From NCBI GenBank assembly GCA_029259605.1, contig JAJDEV010000107.1, positions 1 through 64,000 of the forward strand: 64,000 bases of DNA. The letters run 5' to 3'. Shown piece after piece: positions 35,150-45,659 of the stretch. A program made the translations under genes and the position numbers. Source of the DNA: Planctomycetota bacterium (lineage in GTDB: Bacteria > Planctomycetota > UBA1135 > GCA-002686595). How positions within the stretch are numbered: position 1 is the stretch's first letter; each line of letters opens with the position of its first letter. The notes beneath the pieces were generated by a model. It did no database searches. It saw only the letters and a program-made list of their open reading frames with translations, and had not been told where the DNA came from.

Positions 35150-37584
35150 GGCACGCGGAATTCGAGCGCGTTCGATGCCGAGTACGTCTGCGAGCCGCCG
35201 ACGTCGTGGATCCACACCTGCGCGTACAGCCTCGTGCCCGCCGGGATCCCGCCCGCGTAGAAGCCCGGGAAGGACGTCGTCCCCGACGCGCTCGTCGTGC
35301 CCTCGATCTGGAAGTTCGGGCGCGGCACGAGCTTGCCGCGCGCGAGGGCGTTCTTCAGCTGGGTCGTGCCGAGGAGCAGGACGGCGCGGCTCGACGGCGG
35401 CGCGTTCTCGAGTTCGAACCTCCACGCGGTGTTCGCCGTGAGGTAGCCGCGGAAGGAGAGCTCCGGGCCACCGGTGCTCGGCAGGCTCTCGCCGATGTCC
35501 GCGGCGACGGGCGCGACGGGGCCAACGACGAGTCCGAAGTCGGCGTCGATCGCGGGGCTCTCGAGGCGCGCGTCGGCGACGATCGTGTCGGCGCTCACGT
35601 CGACCTTCCAAACTCCGGACTCGGGATTCTCGAGCCACACCTGCTCGGTCGTGTCGACCGTGTTCGCGGATCCGCCGGCGGTCGACACGTTGCCGACGTC
35701 GAGGCCGTGGTTGCCCCAGTACACGACGCTCGACGGCGACGTGAGGCGCAGCGTCAGATCGTTGAGCGAATTCATCATCGCGCTGCTGCTGCCCGCGGGA
35801 TCGGTGAACACGAGCGTCGCGCGCAGTTCGGTTTGGCCCGGCGCGACGACGACTTCGTAGCTCGCGCTCTGCAGGTTCACGAGCGGTTGCGTCTCGTCGA
35901 CGACCAGCACGCCGTTTCCGCGCTCGTGCATGTCGAACACGTGCGGCCGTCCCCAGTCCTGGTGCGTGCGCGTCAGGTCGTGGCCCGCGCCGGCGAAGTC
36001 GTACGCGCGCGCCGTGTTCGCGACGAACGCGCGCGCGGTGGCGGAGCGCGGTCGGCTCGCGAACACGCTGGCGCCCGGCGCGACGTTGCCGAAGACCTCG
36101 TCGTGCCACATTTGGAAGAAGAGCCCGAAGTGGCCCGCGACGAGCGGCGTCGACGCGCTCGTCCCGCCGAAGTTCGAGTAGAGCCCGTTCTGGTTCGCGG
36201 TGAGCAGCTTGTCGTACCAGAAGCAGATGTCCGGCTTGATGCGACCGTCCTGCGCCGGACCGCGCGTTCCCGCTCCCGCCCAGAAGTCGTCGTCGAGCGT
36301 GGTCGTGTCGAGGTGCCACACCGCGCCGACCGAGACGACGTTCTTGGCCCACGCCTGCTGCGCTCCGGTCGTCCCGCCGCCGTTGCCCATCGACTGCAAC
36401 GTGACGACGTCGTACTGCAGGATCACGTCGTCGAGCTCGAAGGCGAGGCTCGGATAGGACGGCCCGGACGGGCCCGTACCCCAGCTGTTGGACTGGAACA
36501 CGGCGCGGTAGGGCGCGCCGAGCAGCTCGGACGTCGTCGTGTAGCGATCGGCGAGCAGGTTGCTGAAGGCCGTGAAGATCGGCTGTCCGTCCGGGAGGAT
36601 CCCGCGCCCCGCGGGCTGGTTCGTGCCATCGCCGAAGGCGACGCCCATCACCTTCGTGCCGTGGCTCGGGTCGCCGTTGGCCGCGCCGTGGAAGAGGAGC
36701 GGGTTCGACTGGAAGCCGGGATGGCCGGCGAAGATGCCCTCGTCCGCGATCTCGCCGCGCACGCCCTGACCCGTGAAGCCCGTCGCCTGTTCGAGCAGGT
36801 TGGCGCCGCCCACGATGCGCGCCTTGTTCGTGAACGTCATGACGTCCGCCTCACGCTCGATCCAGAAGACCGCGTCGTGGCTCGCGATCGACTCGAGCTG
36901 CGCGCGCGTCAGCTCGGCGCGCAGAAGGAAACCCGTCGCGGTGAGCGCGTCGACGCGCCCGCCGCCCGATCGAATCGCATCGGCGACGGCACGCTTGTCC
37001 GCGAGTCCGCGGCGCATCACCTGGATCAGGTAGCGCGCGCTCCCTCGCAGCTCGTCGCGAACGTACGCGCGCAGCAGCCCGTCCTCGATGCGCTCGTCCG
37101 GGCGGTAGGCGCCGACCCAACGCACGAACGCGAGCGCGCGCACACTGGATTCGGCGTCGCTCGGAATCGTCGCGACGACCGTCGAGCGCGAAACGAAGCG
37201 GTGCACGTCGGCGCCGAGCGTCGCGAGCGCGTCGACGTACTCCTCGAGCGCCTGCGTCTCGAACTGGACGAGACGCGCCGAACCGCTGCCCGGAACGAGC
37301 GACGCGGGCCGCTCGTCGACGAGCGGATCGAACGCGCCGCGGCGCAACCGAATCGTCGGGTCGAGCACGCGCCGTCCGGACGTGCGGCCGTCGGCGGTTC
37401 GGATCGAGTAGCTCTGCGCGCCGGACCGCGCGTCGCCGAAGAGCTCGACCACGGTTCCGGTGGCGAGCGTCATGCGCTCGGACGGATCGCGCTCGGCGCG
37501 TTCGTTGTCGCCGCCGGCGACGAGGGATGCGGCGATCAGGGGGACGAGGGCCAGCCAGTTCGTGGGTTGCATTGGCGTGGGCAT
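35146..37584 (-). CDS. Secreted subtilisin-like serine peptidase (S8) with C-terminal P-domain-like module
   Basis: 812-aa S8 peptidase starting at ATG 37584 with signal WLALVPLIAASLVAGG. A long propeptide-like region (about 30-265) precedes the catalytic domain. The triad is D281 in EIADEGIFAGH, H308 in SHGTKVMGV and S476 in GGTSASTPLVAG, with the oxyanion N366 in SNSWGTG. Residues about 560-680 have a jelly-roll P-domain pattern (LRATLVFTDPAG, NDLTLRLTSPSS, ENPESGVWKVDV), and a further beta-rich tail follows. It should be an active extracellular peptidase. The TAG stop lies inside the end of family B copy 2. It is divergent from hldA, 355 bp away. Confidence 0.88.
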   Translation of the reverse strand: MPTPMQPTNWLALVPLIAASLVAGGDNERAERDPSERMTLATGTVVELFGDARSGAQSYSIRTADGRTSGRRVLDPTIRLRRGAFDPLVDERPASLVPGSGSARLVQFETQALEEYVDALATLGADVHRFVSRSTVVATIPSDAESSVRALAFVRWVGAYRPDERIEDGLLRAYVRDELRGSARYLIQVMRRGLADKRAVADAIRSGGGRVDALTATGFLLRAELTRAQLESIASHDAVFWIEREADVMTFTNKARIVGGANLLEQATGFTGQGVRGEIADEGIFAGHPGFQSNPLLFHGAANGDPSHGTKVMGVAFGDGTNQPAGRGILPDGQPIFTAFSNLLADRYTTTSELLGAPYRAVFQSNSWGTGPSGPSYPSLAFELDDVILQYDVVTLQSMGNGGGTTGAQQAWAKNVVSVGAVWHLDTTTLDDDFWAGAGTRGPAQDGRIKPDICFWYDKLLTANQNGLYSNFGGTSASTPLVAGHFGLFFQMWHDEVFGNVAPGASVFASRPRSATARAFVANTARAYDFAGAGHDLTRTHQDWGRPHVFDMHERGNGVLVVDETQPLVNLQSASYEVVVAPGQTELRATLVFTDPAGSSSAMMNSLNDLTLRLTSPSSVVYWGNHGLDVGNVSTAGGSANTVDTTEQVWLENPESGVWKVDVSADTIVADARLESPAIDADFGLVVGPVAPVAADIGESLPSTGGPELSFRGYLTANTAWRFELENAPPSSRAVLLLGTTQLKNALARGKLVPRPNFQIEGTTSASGTTSFPGFYAGGIPAGTRLYAQVWIHDVGGSQTYSASNALEFRVP

Positions 37585-37720
37585 CGCGCGCTGGGGCGGA
37601 GGTCGGTGGTGGCGAACGAGTGGGGCAGCCCCAGGCGCATCCATCCCTACTGCGGGTGGGGGTCATGCGCGAGGCCGCGACGGAGCGCGGCTTCCGATCC
37701 TATCACCGGGCCGCGGACGT

Positions 37721-37759
37721 GCGCCGGTTCGGCGCGCCCGGCGCACGCCGAACCGGCGC
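37721..37759. promoter_or_regulatory. 14-bp perfect inverted repeat in the subtilase/hldA divergent region
   Basis: GCGCCGGTTCGGCG (37721-37734) and CGCCGAACCGGCGC (37746-37759) are perfect inverted repeats with an 11-base loop. The pair lies in the 355-bp gap 37585-37939 between two divergent genes, so it could be an operator, or an RNA hairpin in the 5' region of one transcript. There is no T-run on either side to make it a plain terminator. Nothing else recognisable was seen in this gap apart from the hldA Shine-Dalgarno AGGAGAAGA at 37924. Confidence 0.4.
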
Positions 37760-37939
37760 TCCCAGCCCCTTCCGAGCCGATTTTGAGGGGTGCGCCCGCG
37801 CACGCCCGGACGCGCTCCGCGGACGCGCGCCGCGCCCCACGGACGTAGGATCGCGTTCACGCCGTCGCTAGGATGACGCACGCCTGCCCGAGCCGCCCCG
37901 TCGCGCGGCTCGCCCCCGCCGCCAGGAGAAGAGCCGTCC

Positions 37940-38971
37940 ATGCTGACCCCGAACGTCGTTCCGGACTTCACGGCGCTGCGCGTCGCCGTCGTCGGCGATC
38001 TCATCGTCGATCACTACGTCTTCGCGCGGCCGACGCGCCTGTCGCGCGAGGCACCGGTCATCGTGATGCGTCACGCGGGTGAGGAGATCGGCGCGGGGGG
38101 AGCGGCGAACGTGGCGCGCAACCTGGCCACGCTCGGCGGCCAGACCATGTTGCTCGGCGCCATCGCGCGCGACGCGACCGGACGCGACCTGCTGCGACTG
38201 CTCGAGGACGAGCACATGGAAGTCGCGGGCGTGCAGACCGTCGTGGACTGGAGGACGCCGACGAAGACGCGCATTCTCGGCGCCGAGCCGGGCCGCGCGA
38301 TGCATCACGTGTTGCGCGTCGATCGCGAACCGGACGGTCCCGTCCCGGCGGCGACGCGCGCGAAGGTCGCGGCGGACCTGCGCTCACTCGCGGGCCGCGT
38401 CGAGGCCGTGCTCGTGTCCGACTACGGCTACGGGCTCATCGACGACGACATCGCCGCGGCGGCGCGCGAGGTGCGCGACGCCGGCGCCGTGGTCGTGCTC
38501 GACCCGCGCCACAACTTCGATCGCTTGCGTGGCGCGACGGCGATCACGCCCAACCTCGCCGAGCTCGCGGCGGCGACCGGCCGTCCGTTCGAACGCATGC
38601 TCGAGTTCCCGGTGATCGTCGAGGCGGCGAACGAGCTGCTCGATCGGTGCGAACCGGAATGGCTGCTCGTGACGATGGGCAACCGCGGGATGGCGCTCTT
38701 CTCCACGGAACACCGGGGCGGCATCTCGATCCGCCCGTCGGGCTCGGAGTCGGTGATCGACGTCAGCGGCGCCGGCGACACCGCGGCGGCCGCGTTCACG
38801 CTCGCGCTCGCCGCGGGACTCGAGGCACCGCGCGCGATGCGCATCGCGAACACGGCCGCGGGCATCGTCGTGATGGAGCACGGCACCGCGGTGTGCCCGC
38901 TGTCGAAGCTGCGCTCCGCGCTGCCGCTCGCGCCGCAGCCGTCGAGCAGCAAAGCGGTCGCGGCCGAATGA
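37940..38971 (+). CDS. hldA: PfkB-family heptose 7-phosphate kinase (HldA-like)
   Basis: 343-aa carbohydrate kinase related to the N-terminal half of Hld[62 protein letters not shown] and the catalytic [13 protein letters not shown] strong Shine-Dalgarno AGGAGAAGA precedes ATG 37940. The stop overlaps the start of the nucleotidyltransferase gene (ATGA). Together the two genes make a split counterpart of the fused hldE at 12753, and could serve a second activated heptose, for example a GDP- or CDP-linked sugar, or work in the same pathway. The gene symbol is given by analogy with split systems. Confidence 0.8.
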   Translation: MLTPNVVPDFTALRVAVVGDLIVDHYVFARPTRLSREAPVIVMRHAGEEIGAGGAANVARNLATLGGQTMLLGAIARDATGRDLLRLLEDEHMEVAGVQTVVDWRTPTKTRILGAEPGRAMHHVLRVDREPDGPVPAATRAKVAADLRSLAGRVEAVLVSDYGYGLIDDDIAAAAREVRDAGAVVVLDPRHNFDRLRGATAITPNLAELAAATGRPFERMLEFPVIVEAANELLDRCEPEWLLVTMGNRGMALFSTEHRGGISIRPSGSESVIDVSGAGDTAAAAFTLALAAGLEAPRAMRIANTAAGIVVMEHGTAVCPLSKLRSALPLAPQPSSSKAVAAE

Positions 38972-39456
38972 CCCCCGGCGTGCGAGGCGGACTGCTCGAG
39001 CGCGAAGAACTCGCGCGCCGGCTCGCGAGCGGTCGCGCGTCGGGCGAGTTCGAACGCGTGGTCCTCGCGAACGGTTGCTTCGACCTGCTGCACGTCGGAC
39101 ACGCGCGCTATCTCGCGGATGCGCGGTCGCGCGGCGACGTACTGGTCGTCGCGGTCAACACCGACGAGTCGGTGCGCAACCTCAAGGGGCCGGAGCGTCC
39201 GACGGTGCCGCTCGAAGAACGCGCCGAGCTGCTCTGCGCGTTCGCCGCCGTCGACTTCGTCGTCGCGTTCGACGAGCCCACGCTCGAAGCGACCCTGCGC
39301 GCGCTGCGACCGGATGTGCACGCGAAGGGCACCGACTACTCCGCGGACACGGTCCCCGAGCGCGACGTCGACGCCGAACTCGGCATCGAGATCGCGATCT
39401 GCGGCGATGCGAAGACGCGCTCGTCGACCGCGCTGCTCGAACGAACGCGACGGTGA
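38968..39456 (+). CDS. hldC: Heptose 1-phosphate nucleotidyltransferase (HldC/RfaE2-like)
   Basis: 162-aa cytidylyltransferase-fold protein. [20 protein letters not shown] carries the HxGH nucleotide-binding motif, followed by [17 protein letters not shown], the [12 protein letters not shown] segment and the closing [10 protein letters not shown], equivalent to the GRSTT end of HldE. It is the size of free-standing HldC/RfaE2. ATG 38968 overlaps the hldA-like stop. The stop in turn overlaps the TauE permease start (TGATG). It is expected to activate heptose 1-phosphate with a nucleotide; which nucleotide is not clear. Confidence 0.83.
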   Translation: MTPGVRGGLLEREELARRLASGRASGEFERVVLANGCFDLLHVGHARYLADARSRGDVLVVAVNTDESVRNLKGPERPTVPLEERAELLCAFAAVDFVVAFDEPTLEATLRALRPDVHAKGTDYSADTVPERDVDAELGIEIAICGDAKTRSSTALLERTRR

Positions 39457-40256
39457 TGACGAAGGGCGAACGCGCGCCGCTCTGGTTGATCGCCATGGGC
39501 ATCCCGATCGGCTTCGCGTCGAGCCTGTGCGGCATCGGCGGCGGCCTGTTCGCCGGCTCGCTGCTGCACTTTGCGCTCGGCCTCGACCTGAAGCGCTCGA
39601 CGGCAACGGCGCTCGTGCTCGTTTTCGCGACGACGTGCGCGTCCACGGTGACCGAGGTCCTGCGCGCGGATTCGGCCCTCGACCCGACGCTCGTGACCGG
39701 CTTGCTCGTCGGCGTCCTGGTCGGCGCGCAGCTCGGCTTCGTGTTCTCCGAGCGCGTCCCCGAGCGCGCTCTACGACTGATCTTCGTCGTCGTGCTCTTC
39801 TACTCCGCCGCCCGCATCCTCTCGAGCGGCGGGGCAGGCGCGGGCGACGGCGCGGCATTCGGATCCGATACGTCGCGCGCCCTGTTCGCCGGCCTCGTCG
39901 GACTCGGCGGCGGCTTCGCGGCACCGGTCCTCGGCGTCGGCGGCGGCCTCGTCATGGTCCCCGGCCTGTTCCTCGGCCTAGGCGACGTGTCCTTCGACAC
40001 CGCCCGCGCATGCAGCCTGGCCGCCGGCGCGCTCGCCTCGCTGCGCTCGCTCTACTTGAAGCACCGCGCCAGACGCGTGCAGTGGAACGCGGGCCTCCCG
40101 CTCGGCCTAGGCGCCCTCGTCGGCGCGGCCGTCGGCGTCGTTTCGCTCGGCCACTTCGACGGCCTGATCGAGATCGGCCGCACGCTGCTCGGGATCATCC
40201 TCGTCGTCGTCGGCGTGCGCTTCGCGCTCTCGCTAACGAAGCGTGCGCGAGGCTGA
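39456..40256 (+). CDS. TauE/SafE family membrane permease
   Basis: 266-aa integral membrane protein with two homologous halves, each starting with a glycine-rich motif: IPIGFASSLCGIGGGLFAG (about residues 16-34) and FAAPVLGVGGGLVMVPGLF (about 155-173). About eight helices are predicted by eye. This is the TauE/SafE (DUF81) pattern, a family linked with export or uptake of sulfonates, sulfite and other organic anions. Start ATG 39456 overlaps the stop of the nucleotidyltransferase gene. Why it is coupled to heptose genes is unclear, as there is no known functional link. Confidence 0.83.
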   Translation: MTKGERAPLWLIAMGIPIGFASSLCGIGGGLFAGSLLHFALGLDLKRSTATALVLVFATTCASTVTEVLRADSALDPTLVTGLLVGVLVGAQLGFVFSERVPERALRLIFVVVLFYSAARILSSGGAGAGDGAAFGSDTSRALFAGLVGLGGGFAAPVLGVGGGLVMVPGLFLGLGDVSFDTARACSLAAGALASLRSLYLKHRARRVQWNAGLPLGLGALVGAAVGVVSLGHFDGLIEIGRTLLGIILVVVGVRFALSLTKRARG

Positions 40257-40328
40257 CGCTACGGGATCCGGAGCCAGCGCAAGATCCGTCCGGTTCGCCC
40301 TCACCGACTCCGTACCGTCGGTGCGCAA

Positions 40329-41009
40329 CTACGGATCTCGGGCAGCTTGGCGAGCGCGGTACTCGAGGAGCATGGCCCTCTCCATGAGGCGCCCATGCAC
40401 GATCTTGGTGCGATTGAGCTCGGGATACTCGTCCGGTGGGTACAGGGCGAGGTCCACGACCTGTGGCTCGTCGGGCCCGGGTTGATCCGGTCGACCGGCT
40501 ACCGAAATCGGGAACCCGTACTGCTCCTCGAGAGACGTTATCCCCTCGTCGGGTTGGACGACGACCGGGACGAGCCGTCCGGATTCCTCGAGTGCCGCGA
40601 ACGCTTCCTTGCACAGGGCCGAGTGCCGGTCCCACGCGACGCGACTCTTGCTTCGCAGCTGTTCGGCGGAAAGCTCCTCCAACTCGCCCGAACTCTCGAG
40701 CGCGTCGAATTCGGCGAGGTACTCCCGCGCCGCGAGGATCGTCGCGGAGGCGGGCGCGGCCGAAGCCGGCTCTTCCGTGATCGCGGGGCTCTGATCGTCG
40801 GAGGATTCGGGCACGATCGGGGCTTGGACTCGCTCGGGTTGCGTGGCTTCCGCACGGAGGACGGGGGCTTTAGGCGAATCGTTGGGCGTGACGACAGGCC
40901 GTCCTGGGATCGACTCGGACTTGCGGTCCGACACGACGATCAGCGCGACAGCGAACCCGCCGATGGTCAGCGCCCCGAGCACGAGCACGGTCTTGGCGGT
41001 TCGGAACAT
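40329..41009 (-). CDS. Anchored hypothetical protein with charged helical region
   Basis: 226-aa protein starting at ATG 41007-41009; a longer frame exists but the upstream part is basic and without homology. A single N-terminal membrane helix (TVLVLGALTIGGFAVALIVV) is followed by a proline- and glutamate-rich linker (about 30-90), a helical segment (AREYLAEFDALESSGELEEL) and an ending with DLALYPPDEYPELNRTKIVH. The large part after the helix should be periplasmic. I do not recognise the family. It converges with the TauE gene and lies next to the palindrome-rich patch at 41.1-41.9 kb. Confidence 0.55.
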   Translation of the reverse strand: MFRTAKTVLVLGALTIGGFAVALIVVSDRKSESIPGRPVVTPNDSPKAPVLRAEATQPERVQAPIVPESSDDQSPAITEEPASAAPASATILAAREYLAEFDALESSGELEELSAEQLRSKSRVAWDRHSALCKEAFAALEESGRLVPVVVQPDEGITSLEEQYGFPISVAGRPDQPGPDEPQVVDLALYPPDEYPELNRTKIVHGRLMERAMLLEYRARQAARDP

Positions 41010-41139
41010 CCAAGCTGGATGATCGCGCGTCCGGACGCGTCCAGCAAGGTCTGCCTTACGCGAGAGCCGTTCCTGATCACCGCGACGCTCGAGGCCGTCG
41101 TCGCGCAACGCCTCGTGCGGCGCGTCTGCGCCTCGTGGT

Positions 41140-41880
41140 AGGTACGGTGCCTACCGTTCTCGCGCGGGCGTGGCCGCCCGCGCGCTCGCTCCCATGTCGG
41201 CGTGCTCCCGCACCGCGCGCCAGGCTTCGCCTGAGCGCGCGCGCTCCCATACGAGCTGGTCGCTGGCGCAACGGCATGTGTGGGGCTCCGGCAGTTCCAG
41301 CGGGGACAACGTCCGGTTCGGGGACTCGCGTACGTCACCACCTTTATGACGCGCGGCGCTTCGCGCCGCTGCACGGCATACGCCGCTTCGCGGCGTGCCG
41401 TGCGGGCCGCGGCGCCCGTTTAACGCGCGGCGCGAAGCGCGCCGCTGCAGCACAGGCTCGCTTCGCTCGCGTGCTGCGGGGGTACGGACCAAGGGACGAC
41501 TCTGCAGCCCCTACGGCTCCCGGAACTGCAGATGAGTGGCACGGGGACTTGTCAAAGCGCGCTCGGGGCATGCCCAAGCCGCGCCGCGTGCGGGGCGCGG
41601 GGCGTGCAAGCGGCGAGCACGCTGTGACAAGTCCCCGAACGGCTCATTGGCCGTTCCGGGAAGCCGCAACGGCTGCCGTGTAAACCCCTGTTCCGTTGCG
41701 TAACGCAGCACGCGAGCGAAGCGAGCCTGTGCTGCAGCAGCGCGAAGCGCTGCGCGTGAATCGATAGAGAACGACAGCAAGTCCCCGCGACGTTGTTTGC
41801 GCCTCAACGAGCAATGCGAGCGCAGCGAGCAAGCGAGGCGAATTCGAAGACCTCAACGACTCCCCGCCCCGCACACTCCC
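41140..41880. repeat. Gene-free patch of nested palindromes, REP-like
   Basis: About 740 bp without a credible gene, dense in hairpins. A 35-bp perfect inverted repeat, beginning GCTGCAGCACAGGCTCGCTT at 41444-41478, returns inverted at 41704-41738. Between them, CGGGGACTTGTC (41542-41553) faces GACAAGTCCCCG (41626-41637), and a hairpin GAACGGCTCATTGGCCGTTC lies at about 41637-41656. Other small hairpins are GGCGCTTCGCGCC at 41356 and GCCGCTTCGCGGC at 41382. GTCCCC/GGGGAC ends are usual for REP elements mobilised by RAYT transposases, but no transposase is present. The patch may also terminate transcription from both sides. Confidence 0.7.
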
Positions 41881-41881
41881 C

Positions 41882-43189
41882 CTACGCGTAGATCCCGCGC
41901 AGCTGATCCGCCTTGGCCACGCGATCAACCGCCAGCATGTTCGCGGCCATCCTCATCCTCACCCCGTACCGCATCTGCACCTCCGACACCGAGTGCCACG
42001 CTTCGGTCATGAAGCGCGAGAGGCGCTTCTGGATGACCGGCTCGATCCACGCCAGGCCTTGACGGTTTTGGACCCACTCGAAGTAGTCGGAGAGGACGCC
42101 GCCGGCGTTGGCGAGGATGTCGGGGATGACCGGGATGCCGCGTTCGTGGAGGATGCGGTCGGCGCGGGCGGAGACCGGGCCGTGGGCGCCCTCGAGGATG
42201 AGCTTGGCCTGGATGCTGTCGGCGTTGCTGAAGCGGATCGCGTTCGGGACGGCGCAGGGGATGAGGATGTCGCAGCGGCGGGAGAGCATCTCGGCGTTCG
42301 AGATCCACTCGTGCGAGCCCGGCGCGCCGGACAGGCTGCCGTGCTCGTCGAGCCACGCGAGCAGCTTCGGGATGTCGAGGCCGGCTTCGTTGTAGACGGC
42401 GCCGCCGATTTCGGAGAGCGCGCAGATCTTGTGCCCGTCGGCGTGCAGCAGGCGCGAGAGCGTGCTGCCGACCTGGCCCGCGCCCTGGATGTGGATGTGG
42501 AGGCCGCGTTCCTCGAGGCGATAGGCCTCGATGGCGAGGCGCAGCACGACGCGCAGACCGAGCGCGGGCGCCTGGTCGTTGAGCTTCGTGCCGCCGAGCT
42601 CGATCGGCTTGCCGGTGACCACGCCGGACACGGTGTAGCGCTCGTGGGTCGAGACCGTGTCCATGACCCAGGCCATCATCGTCGCGTCTGTGCCGACGTC
42701 TGGTGTGAGGATGTCGCGGTCGGGTCCGATCACGTCGAGCATGCCCGCCGCGTAGCGGCGCACGGCGCGTTCGATCTCGCCGCGGCTGCGCTTGCGCGGG
42801 TTGAGACGAATCCCTCCGGCGGCGCCGCCGAGCGGAATGTCGAGCAGCGCGCACTTCCACGTCATCCAAGCCGCGAGCGCGCGCAGCTCGTCGATCTTCA
42901 GATCGCCGGTGAGGCGCATCGGACCGATGAACGGACCGAGTCCCTGGTTGTGTTGGATGCGGTAGCCGTCGAACACCGTCCACGTTCCGTCGTCGAGCTC
43001 GACGGGGATCGCGACGGCCGTCTCGCGATCCGGCTTGCGCAGGATCGCGTAGTTCGACGGATCGACTCCGAGCATCGCCGCGGCCTCGTCATAGAGGCTC
43101 ATCATCGTGGCGAACGGGGACTCGTCGTCGAGCGCCGGTGTGCTCGGCAGTTCCGTGTCCGCGTCGTCGATTGCGTTGACTTCGTGCAT
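41882..43189 (-). CDS. Glu/Leu/Phe/Val dehydrogenase paralogue lacking active-site lysines
   Basis: 435-aa glutamate dehydrogenase-family protein. Fold markers are intact: [20 protein letters not shown], the aspartate in TPDVGTDATMMAW, the nucleotide motif IQGAGQVGST, and [20 protein letters not shown]. Of three lysines expected in the active site, only K112 remains; the GPCKGG position reads GPFIGP (I88) and the GGGKGG position reads GGAAGG (A124). It should therefore be unable to carry out normal glutamate deamination. It is 14 bp downstream of an intact paralogue at 43204, so a non-catalytic or regulatory subunit of a hetero-oligomer is plausible, as described for Thermus GdhA with GdhB. 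Confidence 0.85.
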   Translation of the reverse strand: MHEVNAIDDADTELPSTPALDDESPFATMMSLYDEAAAMLGVDPSNYAILRKPDRETAVAIPVELDDGTWTVFDGYRIQHNQGLGPFIGPMRLTGDLKIDELRALAAWMTWKCALLDIPLGGAAGGIRLNPRKRSRGEIERAVRRYAAGMLDVIGPDRDILTPDVGTDATMMAWVMDTVSTHERYTVSGVVTGKPIELGGTKLNDQAPALGLRVVLRLAIEAYRLEERGLHIHIQGAGQVGSTLSRLLHADGHKICALSEIGGAVYNEAGLDIPKLLAWLDEHGSLSGAPGSHEWISNAEMLSRRCDILIPCAVPNAIRFSNADSIQAKLILEGAHGPVSARADRILHERGIPVIPDILANAGGVLSDYFEWVQNRQGLAWIEPVIQKRLSRFMTEAWHSVSEVQMRYGVRMRMAANMLAVDRVAKADQLRGIYA

Positions 43190-43203
43190 GACCGTGCTCC
43201 GCC

Positions 43204-44490
<1,287 letters not shown>

Positions 44491-44747
44491 GGTGTTGCGC
44501 GAGGCCGCGGCCCCGTCGTACGCGGGTGGGGGAGGGGAGGGCGCCGTCGCTCGACGCGGGCGCGCTTCGCGGGAGCGACGTCGGCGTTCGGACTCCCGCG
44601 AGGAGCCCGTCCGACGATCCGTGTGGAAGCGCGAATGGGTGGAAGGCCTTATTCGATCCCGGCGGACGCTCCGGGGGAACCCCGAGCCTCCTCTTTTCGT
44701 CTGCCGACGTTGACCGGCGTCCCGGCTCGGGGGTCGAATCAGTGGTG

Positions 44748-45659
44748 ATGGCCACTGGGGAGACGCAACCGATCGACGATGGAGCAGGTCCGTTTCGTCG
44801 TGTGAGCGGATCGGGGGCGACCTCGTGGTCGGGGCTGAAGCTCGGCGAGCCGGCTGACTTGCTCGAGCGCGTGTTCGCGCTCGAGCCCGACGCGTTCCTG
44901 CGGCGGATGCCCGGGCGGGAGACGTTTCGGTGGCCCGGCGAGGCGCGCGTCGTGAAGCGCATGACCGGCGATCCGTCGCGCGACGACTGGTTCGACCGGC
45001 TCCGCGGCCGCGTCCCGTCCCCGGGCCGGCGCGAAGCGGACGCGCTCGCCGGCTTGCGCGACGACGGGCTTCCGGTGCCGGAGGTCCTCGGTTGGGCGGA
45101 GGAATCGACGCCGGGGAGCGCGCGGCGGAGCGTCGTGGTGATGGAGCGCGTCCCGTTCTCCGAGACCCTGCGCCAGCGCCTGGCGCGTACGTCGGGCGAC
45201 GAGGTCCGCCCCTGGACCGACGCGCTGCTCGAGCTGGTCGTGCGCCTCCACGAACGCGGCTGGATTCACCGCGACCTCTACCTCCAGCACATCGTGGTGC
45301 GGAGCGCTCCGTCGGACGGCGGCGCCGGTCCCGAGCTCGTGCTGCTCGACGTCGGACGCGCGCGTCGCCTCACGCTCGCCGGGCCGGACGACGGACAACA
45401 CCGACGCCGCTGGTACGTGAAGGACCTCGCCGCGCTCTTCGCGTCGACGCCCGACAACGTGCCGCCGCGCGAATGCATGCGCTTCCTAGCCAAGTGGTTG
45501 AGCGCGCGCGGGATCCACTCGGCGCGCGCACGGCGAAGGTGGGCGAAGCGCGTCGAGCGCCGCGCGCATCGCATGCGCATGCACACGCCGCGGCACCTCG
45601 ATCCCTCGGACCCCGTCGACGCCGAGTTCCTCGAGCGCGAAGAAGGACAGCGCCCGTGA
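44748..45659 (+). CDS. Lipopolysaccharide core kinase, WaaP/InaA-like
   Basis: 303-aa kinase-like protein. The catalytic loop reads [17 protein letters not shown], matching the HRDxYxxH form of WaaP/KdkA-type lipopolysaccharide kinases, and the metal-binding aspartate is in [25 protein letters not shown] is the hinge. It likely phosphorylates core heptose or Kdo on the cytoplasmic side. ATG 44748 is preceded in frame by two GTG codons, so the true start may be up to two codons earlier. Its stop overlaps the following GT9 gene (GTGA), which itself overlaps a second GT9, so the three genes form a core-assembly operon. Confidence 0.82.
   Translation: MATGETQPIDDGAGPFRRVSGSGATSWSGLKLGEPADLLERVFALEPDAFLRRMPGRETFRWPGEARVVKRMTGDPSRDDWFDRLRGRVPSPGRREADALAGLRDDGLPVPEVLGWAEESTPGSARRSVVVMERVPFSETLRQRLARTSGDEVRPWTDALLELVVRLHERGWIHRDLYLQHIVVRSAPSDGGAGPELVLLDVGRARRLTLAGPDDGQHRRRWYVKDLAALFASTPDNVPPRECMRFLAKWLSARGIHSARARRRWAKRVERRAHRMRMHTPRHLDPSDPVDAEFLEREEGQRP

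Noticed and set aside
35206-37848. 880-codon open frame on the plus strand
   Set aside because: It is fully antisense to the subtilase, whose triad and domains are clear; high GC leaves the opposite strand open by chance. The product is all Arg/Asp/Ala-rich without any motif.
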